11,112 bases of DNA, taken from Chthoniobacterales bacterium. GTDB lineage: Bacteria; Verrucomicrobiota; Verrucomicrobiia; Chthoniobacterales; UBA10450. A model generated the notes under the pieces. That model ran no database searches and was not told the DNA's origin. It worked only from the letters and a program-made list of their open reading frames with translations. Shown here piece after piece: positions 6,297 through 11,112 of the stretch (positions are counted from its first letter, which is position 1; the number at the start of each line of letters is the position of its first letter). Made by a program: the position numbers and the translations under genes. The stretch spans positions 1 through 11,112 of the forward strand of contig JACCZQ010000374.1 in NCBI GenBank assembly GCA_013695905.1, read 5' to 3'.

Positions 6297-8405
6297 ATGC
6301 GGCGGGCTGCACGAGCTGAATTAGTTTGTCTTCGGATGAATTCGGCAGGTGGCGAGACACAAGCGATGGGAGGCGTGACCGCACGCCTCCTGCGAGGCGG
6401 CTGGGGCTCCCCCGTCCAGGAGCGGCTCGTCGTCAGCGGCTTATTGCTGCTGCTCCTCGCCGTCGTTATCAACTCGGCCTGGCTGGGGGATGACTTCTAC
6501 ATCGGTCTGCGCTCGTTCGATAATTTTCTAAACGGCCACGGTCTCCGTTGGAACGTCGCAGAGCGGGTGCAGGTGTTTACGGATCCCCTTTGGTATTTCG
6601 TGCTTACTCCGTTCTATGCGGCGACGGGCGAGACGTTCGTTACGACGATTGTCCTCGCCATCGTGACTTCGATGGCAGCGGTGTTCGTGCTCGTGAGGTA
6701 TGCGGCCTCTTCCTTCGCCGCTGCCGCGGCAGCTCTGGTCGTGCTGATTTCCTCCCGCGCGTTCATCGATTACACCACCTCGGGGCTGGAAAATAGCCTT
6801 AGCTTTTTGCTTACGGCGCTCTTCTGCGTCGTCTCATGCCGGCAGCCGCCGAGTTTACACGCACTGCGCCAACAGATTTTCCTCTCGTCGTTGGTGGGAT
6901 TTAACCGCCTCGACCTGATGTTGATGCTCTTTCCGGCGGTGGCGTATACCACTTGGATTGTTTGGCGGGAGCAGAAGGTGAGTTTGGGTCGGTTGTTTTG
7001 GAGCGCCGTCGTCTGCTCACTGCCGCTCTCCGGCTGGCTTCTGTTCTCCACGATCTACTTTGGATACCCGTTCCCGAACACTTACTACGCGAAGTTACAC
7101 ACTGGCCTCCCGCGGGACGAGCAGATTGTGCAGGGGATGCTCTACTTCCTCAGCTCGATCAACTTCGATCCGGTAACTCTCGCGGCAATCTTCCTGGCGC
7201 TGTGTTTGGTGATCGCGACGCGCGAGCCGCGGCTGGTCGCGGGCGGAGTAGGTGTGATCTTCTACCTGCTGTACGTGGTCAAGATCGGCGGTGATTTCAT
7301 GAACGGTCGGTTTTTCAGCGTCCCGCTGCTTTTTGTGTTGTGTCTTCTCGTTCACTTGCCGCTGCGGACGCGAAGTTGGGCCGTTTTTGCCGCCTTCGGC
7401 TTTGCGCTAGGGCTGCTCGCACCGAGGCCTACGCTTCTCTACCATCATCTGTCGACTGCAGGTTCAGACATCACGGCTGCGAACGTCGATGTGCGCGGCA
7501 TTGCAGATGAACGCAGCGTGTATTTCACCACCGTCGGGCTGCTGCCGGTCTTCCACCGTGGTAATTTGGATCCAGTCCATGGATGGGTGCAATGGGGGAG
7601 AGAGGCACGACAGGTCGGACCGCAGCTGGTTGTATTTGGCACCCCGGGGATGTACGGCTACTTCGCCGGGCCCGAAGTTCGCATTCTGGATTACTACGCG
7701 TTAGGCGACCCGCTCCTCTCGAAGCTGCCGATGCTCCGCCGAAAGAACTGGCGCGTCGGCCATTACCTCCGTGGGCTGCCGGAAGGTTATGTCGAGTCGA
7801 TTCAGACGGGCGAGAACCGCATCGTCGATCCCACGGTGCGTGAGCTCTACCGCGTCACGAAGATTCTCGCGCAGGATCCCATCTGGAGCGTGGAGCGCTT
7901 CACCGAGATCGCGAAGATGAATCTCGGTTACTACAAGCGGCACGTCCGTAAAGCTGCCAAGTCGAAGCGTGTGGTGGAGCCACCATCTGGCATCGTCGCT
8001 TATCCGCTCCTTGGAGGTAGCAGCCAGCTCCCGGTAAAGGCAACGGTGACCTCGACCTGGGCGCGTGAGATGGAGGGCAGCATCCCATTCTGGTGGACGA
8101 ACAAGGACGTTCGCCTTGATTTCGAGGCCCCGGAGGGGCTCGCGCCGGAGACAACCATGGTTCTGCCGATGGAATTCTATGGCCGCGATGTGACACTGGA
8201 GTTCATCGTGAATGGCCAGCGCGTGGAAGCGGAGCGGCGGCCGGGAGTGCCTCATTCCCGTTTTGTGCCGGTGGTGCTGCGCGGCCCCTGGCGTTCCGGG
8301 GCGAACTCTATCAAGATCATCGGGGGAGGGGAACCGGTGCAGCCCCCCGGCGGACATGACCCACGGGAGCTGCTGTTTGCCATCCGCGAACCAGCTTGGG
8401 AATAG
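6297..8405 (+). CDS. GT-C membrane glycosyltransferase, AftB-like signature, with C-terminal extracytoplasmic domain
   Basis: Up to 702 aa; start uncertain. ATGs at 6297, 6336 and 6366 are all in frame and none has a clear ribosome site; 6366 gives a short basic N-terminus (MGGVTARLLRGGW) before the first membrane segment (about 45-58) and is plausible. After that segment comes GDDFYIGLRSFDNF and GLRWNVAERVQVFTDPLW (about 64-102). This Asp-Asp loop and the WN..ERV...T.PLW signature recall mycobacterial AftB-type arabinofuranosyltransferases, GT-C enzymes that use decaprenyl-phosphate sugars. About nine more hydrophobic segments follow to near residue 375. The remaining roughly 320 residues are soluble and should lie outside the inner membrane. 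The last ~130 contain VTLEFIVNGQRV and GGHDPRELLFAI, resembling the end of the GWS lipoprotein domain. It is divergent from the PIG-V-like gene and upstream of the STELLO-like gene. Sugar and acceptor unknown; the AftB link is by motif only. Confidence 0.85.
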   Translation: MRRAARAELVCLRMNSAGGETQAMGGVTARLLRGGWGSPVQERLVVSGLLLLLLAVVINSAWLGDDFYIGLRSFDNFLNGHGLRWNVAERVQVFTDPLWYFVLTPFYAATGETFVTTIVLAIVTSMAAVFVLVRYAASSFAAAAAALVVLISSRAFIDYTTSGLENSLSFLLTALFCVVSCRQPPSLHALRQQIFLSSLVGFNRLDLMLMLFPAVAYTTWIVWREQKVSLGRLFWSAVVCSLPLSGWLLFSTIYFGYPFPNTYYAKLHTGLPRDEQIVQGMLYFLSSINFDPVTLAAIFLALCLVIATREPRLVAGGVGVIFYLLYVVKIGGDFMNGRFFSVPLLFVLCLLVHLPLRTRSWAVFAAFGFALGLLAPRPTLLYHHLSTAGSDITAANVDVRGIADERSVYFTTVGLLPVFHRGNLDPVHGWVQWGREARQVGPQLVVFGTPGMYGYFAGPEVRILDYYALGDPLLSKLPMLRRKNWRVGHYLRGLPEGYVESIQTGENRIVDPTVRELYRVTKILAQDPIWSVERFTEIAKMNLGYYKRHVRKAAKSKRVVEPPSGIVAYPLLGGSSQLPVKATVTSTWAREMEGSIPFWWTNKDVRLDFEAPEGLAPETTMVLPMEFYGRDVTLEFIVNGQRVEAERRPGVPHSRFVPVVLRGPWRSGANSIKIIGGGEPVQPPGGHDPRELLFAIREPAWE

Positions 8406-8417
8406 CTCTCGCTGGCC

Positions 8418-8432
8418 GAGGCGCTGCGCCTC
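8418..8432 (+). terminator. GC-rich hairpin just after the 702-aa gene
   Basis: GAGGCGC and GCGCCTC form a perfect inverted repeat around a single T, beginning 12 nt after the stop at 8405; a realistic fold is a 5-bp stem with a 5-nt loop. No T run follows, so it could be a partial attenuator or an RNA-stabilising stem before the downstream gene rather than a full terminator. Confidence 0.3.
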
Positions 8433-8529
8433 CAAGTAGGCGAAGCGGCTTGCGGCGGCGACACGGGGCTGTATGTGTTTCGCTTCGGCTGCGGTGGCTC
8501 CGTCCGTCGATCTAGCCTTCCTACTCATC

Positions 8530-9531
8530 ATGTCTATACCCGCCATCGTCGTTACTTCCATCTCGCCTCCTAACCGCGTTCTGCGCGAAATCGCCCGTGG
8601 CGCGCGCGAGGCAGGATTCTCGTTCCTCGTCATGGGGGACACGAAAAGCCCCGCGGATTTCGAACTCGACGGCTGTGAGTTCCACAGTGTGGCGCAACAG
8701 GAAGAAAGCGGCTTCACCTTTGCGCGTCTCTGTCCCACCAAGCACTACGCCCGCAAGAACATCGGCTACCTCCTCGCCATTCAACGCGGAGCACCGCTCA
8801 TCCTCGAAACCGACGATGATAATATTCCGCGCCTGGAGTTTTGGCATGACCGGCAAGTAACCGCGCAAGTCCCGCAGGTGGCGAGCGCCGGTTGGTTAAA
8901 CGTGTACCGCTACTTCTCAGATGCAATCATCTGGCCGCGCGGCCTCCCCCTCGATGCGGTGCACGACGCGCTGCCGGACTTCAGCTCCCTCCCGACCGCC
9001 GAAGTGCGTTGCCCAATCCAGCAGGGTTTGGCCGACGAAAACCCCGACGTCGATGCGATTTACCGCCTCATCCTTCCGCTGCCGCAGAACTTCCAAACCG
9101 GCCGTCGTGTCGCACTGGGGAACGGCTCCTGGTGCCCCTTCAATAGTCAGAACACCGCCTGGTGGCCGGAGGCGTATCCGCTCCTCTATCTGCCGGCATA
9201 TTGCTCCTTCCGGATGACGGACATCTGGCGCAGCTTTGTCGCCCAACGCATCGCCTGGGTGAACGGCTGGAGCATCCTCTTCCACGAGGCCAATGTCTGG
9301 CAGGAACGGAACGACCACAGCCTGATGCGTGATTTTGCCGATGAGGTGCCGGGTTACCTCCATAACCGCGCCATGTGCGCGAAGCTCGATGGGCTGAACC
9401 TGGAATCCGGTGCTGCGAACCTGCCGGATAATCTGCGCCGCTGCTATGGCGCCCTCGTTGAAGAGGAATGGGTCGGGGCCGACGAGATGCTGCTGCTCGA
9501 GGCGTGGCTGACGGATCTCGCGTCGCTTTAG
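8530..9531 (+). CDS. STELLO/DUF288-like cytosolic glycosyltransferase
   Basis: A 333-aa soluble protein from the ATG at 8530. The frame is open to an ATG at 8473, but the family-like region starts with AIVVTSISPPN immediately after the internal Met, so I chose the later start; neither has a clear ribosome site. Seen: GDTKSPADF at 36-44, an E/Q-rich patch, then PTKHYARKNIGYLLAIQRGA at 69-88 followed by a strand ending in an acidic TDDDNIP at 94-100. This order (GD-K-P, Y-RKNIGYL-AI--GA, DDDN) is the signature I know from plant STELLO proteins and animal DUF288 proteins, nucleotide-sugar transferase-like folds in which the DDD would bind metal and donor phosphate. Plant STELLOs are Golgi membrane proteins linked to cellulose synthase; this bacterial form has no membrane segment. 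Donor and acceptor unknown. It lies 124 nt after the 702-aa enzyme on the same strand and is convergent with the GT4 remnant. Confidence 0.85.
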   Translation: MSIPAIVVTSISPPNRVLREIARGAREAGFSFLVMGDTKSPADFELDGCEFHSVAQQEESGFTFARLCPTKHYARKNIGYLLAIQRGAPLILETDDDNIPRLEFWHDRQVTAQVPQVASAGWLNVYRYFSDAIIWPRGLPLDAVHDALPDFSSLPTAEVRCPIQQGLADENPDVDAIYRLILPLPQNFQTGRRVALGNGSWCPFNSQNTAWWPEAYPLLYLPAYCSFRMTDIWRSFVAQRIAWVNGWSILFHEANVWQERNDHSLMRDFADEVPGYLHNRAMCAKLDGLNLESGAANLPDNLRRCYGALVEEEWVGADEMLLLEAWLTDLASL

Positions 9532-9614
9532 TCGGAGCTCTAAATCTGCCCCCGCGGAGCGGTGTCGCGGCCGCAGGGCCACCGGGCTCCCGGCTCATTA
9601 CTGCTCTCAAAGAG

Positions 9615-9904
9615 TCAGGGGCCGACAAGTTCTTCCGTCAATCGATCAAGGAGGTGCACCACCTTCTCCGGCAGGAAATGCAGTCGCCGCTGCTGCTGAG
9701 CCTTGATGACGGCGCGCCGCAGTTTCCCACGCTGCACCAACAGGTGAGCGGTAGCTGCCACGTTCGCGAGGTCGTCTTTGCTCGTAAACATCACTGCTGC
9801 TTCACCGAGCGTCTCTGGAATGGCCGACGATTTGAAGGCGAACACCGGCACCTCGAACCACATTGCTTCGATCAGCGGAACGCAGAAACCCTCGAGAAAC
9901 CCTC
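9615..9904 (-). pseudogene. GT4 glycosyltransferase 3' remnant (N-terminus lost)
   Basis: This frame encodes only the last part of a GT4 enzyme. It starts exactly at the E-x7-E motif (EGFCVPLIEAM), continues through VPVFAF, AIPETLGEAAVMFTSKDDL and HLLVQRGKLRRAVIKAQQQRR, and stops at 9615. The glycosyltransferase N-terminal half and most of the donor domain are absent: immediately upstream on the same strand is the stop codon of the methyltransferase (9907-9905). The frame formally runs on to an ATG at 9944 inside the methyltransferase gene, which would give a 109-aa product whose first 17 residues have no family sense. The GT4 tail at 10866-11112 matches it at about 45 of 56 residues in the core. 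Intact reading frame and largely conservative differences suggest truncation is not ancient, or that a short peptide is still made. No catalytic activity is expected. Confidence 0.75.
9884..9904. repeat. 10-bp tandem direct repeat at the gene-fragment junction
   Basis: AGAAACCCTC occurs at 9884-9893 and again at 9895-9904, separated by one G. The right copy directly abuts the methyltransferase stop codon and the left copy covers the first codons of the GT4 remnant, so it marks the rearrangement junction. Confidence 0.8.
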
Positions 9905-10780
9905 CTATTCCAGCATCCCGTCGGGGTAACTGCGGTACAACCATGCGGGCCGTTTACTGCCCGCAGCGCGGACGTTTTTAGAGCGCGAAAAGAGATACTG
10001 GCCAAGGTCGTCCTCGCGGGAGCGCACCAGCGGCGTGACCTGCTCGAGCGGAAAAAAGTCAGCTGCCTTGTTCTCGTGCACGTCGGCGGAGGAGAGCACT
10101 TCCACCCGAAACCCTGCGTATTCCAGCAGACGGGCCAGGTCGTGCTTGTTGTATTCTCGGTTATGCCGCCCGTAGGGACCGTAGCCGGAGTAGGGATCGT
10201 AAATGTTTACCCCTGCAATCATCCGGCAGACGTTCTCAAGCCGCGCGACATTCGGCGTCGTTAGAATCAGGGAGCCGCCCTGCTTCAGCACGCGTTTGAT
10301 CTCCAGCAACACCTGAAGCGGGTCAGCCTGAAGGTGTTCTAGCACCTCGCAGAATAGAACCACGTCAAAACTCTCGTCTTCGAATGGAAAAGCCGCGTCC
10401 TCGATGTTGAAGTGATGGAACTCGAGTGAAGTCTCAACGATCTCCCCGGTGTGCGGATTCCTGCAGGCAACTGTCTGTCGCGCCAGCGTGTCGAATTGTG
10501 GCCCGAAGTAATTAGCGAGGGTTAGCTGGAGCGGCGTGAAGAACCGCAGCAGGGTCGTGGTGAAGTAGGGATTTGCCCCGATCTCCAGGCACGAGCCATT
10601 GAGATCGCGCACAAGTCCATAGGTGTATAGAAAGCGGCGCCAGTCCTGCTGCCAATACGCTTCGATCTCACGTTTCGGAGCGGCATCGATCTGCACCGAC
10701 GCGAAGAGTTGCCTCACGCTGGCGTCTGTCTGCCCCGGCGGGAGGAGCAATGGCGGCGTCAGAGGAAGATCAGCGAGCAT
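9905..10780 (-). CDS. Class I SAM-dependent methyltransferase
   Basis: A 291-aa soluble protein starting at the ATG at 10780. After about 60 residues of helical lead-in comes the SAM-binding entry CLEIGANPYFTTTLL (64-78), where the usual GxGxG reads E-I-G-A-N-P-Y. FNIEDAAFPFEDESFDVVLFCEVLEHL (124-150) is the standard Methyltransf_11/23 pattern with the acidic residue and the EVLEHL motif. Next come LLEIKRVLKQGGSLILTTPN and a distinctive GYGPYGRHNREYNKHDLARLLEYAGF, seen in methyltransferases of polysaccharide loci. The family transfers a methyl group from S-adenosylmethionine; a sugar or glycan end is the likely substrate here by context only. The gene follows a GT4 gene on the same strand after an 85-nt spacer containing an inverted repeat, and its stop abuts the GT4 remnant. 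No signal peptide or membrane segment. The lipid or sugar substrate cannot be read from sequence. Confidence 0.9.
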   Translation of the reverse strand: MLADLPLTPPLLLPPGQTDASVRQLFASVQIDAAPKREIEAYWQQDWRRFLYTYGLVRDLNGSCLEIGANPYFTTTLLRFFTPLQLTLANYFGPQFDTLARQTVACRNPHTGEIVETSLEFHHFNIEDAAFPFEDESFDVVLFCEVLEHLQADPLQVLLEIKRVLKQGGSLILTTPNVARLENVCRMIAGVNIYDPYSGYGPYGRHNREYNKHDLARLLEYAGFRVEVLSSADVHENKAADFFPLEQVTPLVRSREDDLGQYLFSRSKNVRAAGSKRPAWLYRSYPDGMLE

Positions 10781-10794
10781 CAGGGCAGGTTAGG

Positions 10795-10823
10795 CAGAAA
10801 CTGCGGTGCCGCGAGAGTTTCTG
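10795..10823 (-). promoter_or_regulatory. Inverted repeat (RNA hairpin) just upstream of the methyltransferase start
   Basis: Perfect 8-bp arms CAGAAACT (10795-10802) and AGTTTCTG (10816-10823) enclose 13 nt that contain a smaller GCGG/CCGC pair. It lies 14 nt before the methyltransferase ATG in the GT4-methyltransferase spacer. No U run follows, so it fits a 5' leader or intercistronic stem (stability, attenuation or start-site masking) or a protein-binding palindrome better than a classical terminator. Confidence 0.45.
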
Positions 10824-10865
10824 AGCCGTATGTTCGCCGATAGGAGGGCGCGGAACGTATCGTCA

Positions 10866-11112
10866 TCATTCGCCCAACAGCGACGCTAGAAACTGGTCCA
10901 CGCGCGGCCGAATCGCCTCCTCCAGGTAACACAGCCGGCGTTGCTGCTGCGCCCGCACCACCGTCCGCCGCAGCTTCCCACGCTGCACCAGCAGATGCGC
11001 CGTCGCAGAAAGCCCCGTCAGATCGTCCTTCGAGGTAAACATCAGCGCTGCTTCACCCAGGGTTTCCGGAATCGCCGCCGCCTTGTAGGCGAACACCGGC
11101 ACATCGAACCAC
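10866..11112 (-). CDS. GT4 glycosyltransferase, C-terminal part only (gene runs off the window)
   Basis: The frame is open from the window edge to the TGA at 10868-10866, giving the last 81 complete codons. It starts in WFDVPVFAYKAAAIPETLGE, the region just after the E-x7-E motif of GT4 enzymes, followed by ALMFTSKDDL, HLLVQRGKLRR and an AQQQRR stretch that ends the GT-B donor domain, then a helical tail ending in LLGE. The rest of the protein lies beyond 11112, so whether it is full length cannot be judged. It is a close paralog of the remnant at 9615-9904 and distinct from the GT4 enzyme at 1-978. It precedes the methyltransferase on the same strand, 85 nt apart. Probably cytosolic and nucleotide-sugar dependent; substrate unknown. 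Confidence 0.82.
   Translation of the reverse strand, partial: WFDVPVFAYKAAAIPETLGEAALMFTSKDDLTGLSATAHLLVQRGKLRRTVVRAQQQRRLCYLEEAIRPRVDQFLASLLGE

Noticed and set aside
7701..8741. Long minus-strand open frame of 346 codons antisense to the 702-aa gene
   Set aside because: Rich in Arg/His with no family motif, overlaps a well-supported membrane enzyme and runs into the STELLO-like gene; typical shadow frame in GC-rich DNA.
9615..11112. Direct repeats as the ends of an insertion sequence or composite transposon
   Set aside because: The repeats are coding tails of paralogous GT4 genes; no transposase, terminal inverted repeats or target-site duplication was seen.

Overview
This window looks like part of a surface-glycan (polysaccharide or glycolipid) biosynthesis region from a GC-rich, Gram-negative bacterium. 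Two predicted secreted lipoproteins, several polytopic GT-C type glycosyltransferases and the near absence of Shine-Dalgarno sequences would fit a soil Verrucomicrobiota-like organism. That assignment is a low-confidence guess, because no rRNA or housekeeping marker is present. No mobile element, tRNA, rRNA or CRISPR array was seen.

Layout. Positions 1-2856 (minus strand) read as one operon: a PIG-V-like membrane mannosyltransferase (2856-1681), a one-domain lipoprotein (1603-1028) and a GT4 glycosyltransferase (978 to beyond base 1). A divergent GT2 gene resembling dolichol-phosphate-mannose synthase lies at 3030-3794 (plus). Positions 3839-5988 (minus) repeat the first theme: a second PIG-V-like protein followed 26 nt later by a two-domain version of the same lipoprotein. 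A 308-nt divergent spacer leads to a plus-strand pair: a 702-aa membrane glycosyltransferase with an AftB-like signature (6297-8405) and a cytosolic STELLO/DUF288-like glycosyltransferase (8530-9531). On the minus strand at the right end are the C-terminal part of a GT4 enzyme cut by the window edge (11112-10866), a SAM-dependent methyltransferase (10780-9905), and a 3' remnant of a second, paralogous GT4 gene (about 9904-9615).

How the genes could work together (inference). The GT2 enzyme could charge a polyprenyl phosphate with a sugar on the cytoplasmic face. The two PIG-V-like enzymes and the AftB-like enzyme would then use polyprenyl-phosphate-sugar donors on the outer face of the inner membrane. 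The GT4, STELLO-like and methyltransferase proteins would act on nucleotide-sugar-dependent or decorating steps in the cytosol. The most distinctive feature is the repeated pairing of a PIG-V-like enzyme with a lipoprotein carrying a GWS/TW...DxRxLG domain. A similar C-terminal motif ends the 702-aa enzyme, suggesting a shared extracytoplasmic accessory domain that is either fused to or encoded beside GT-C enzymes.
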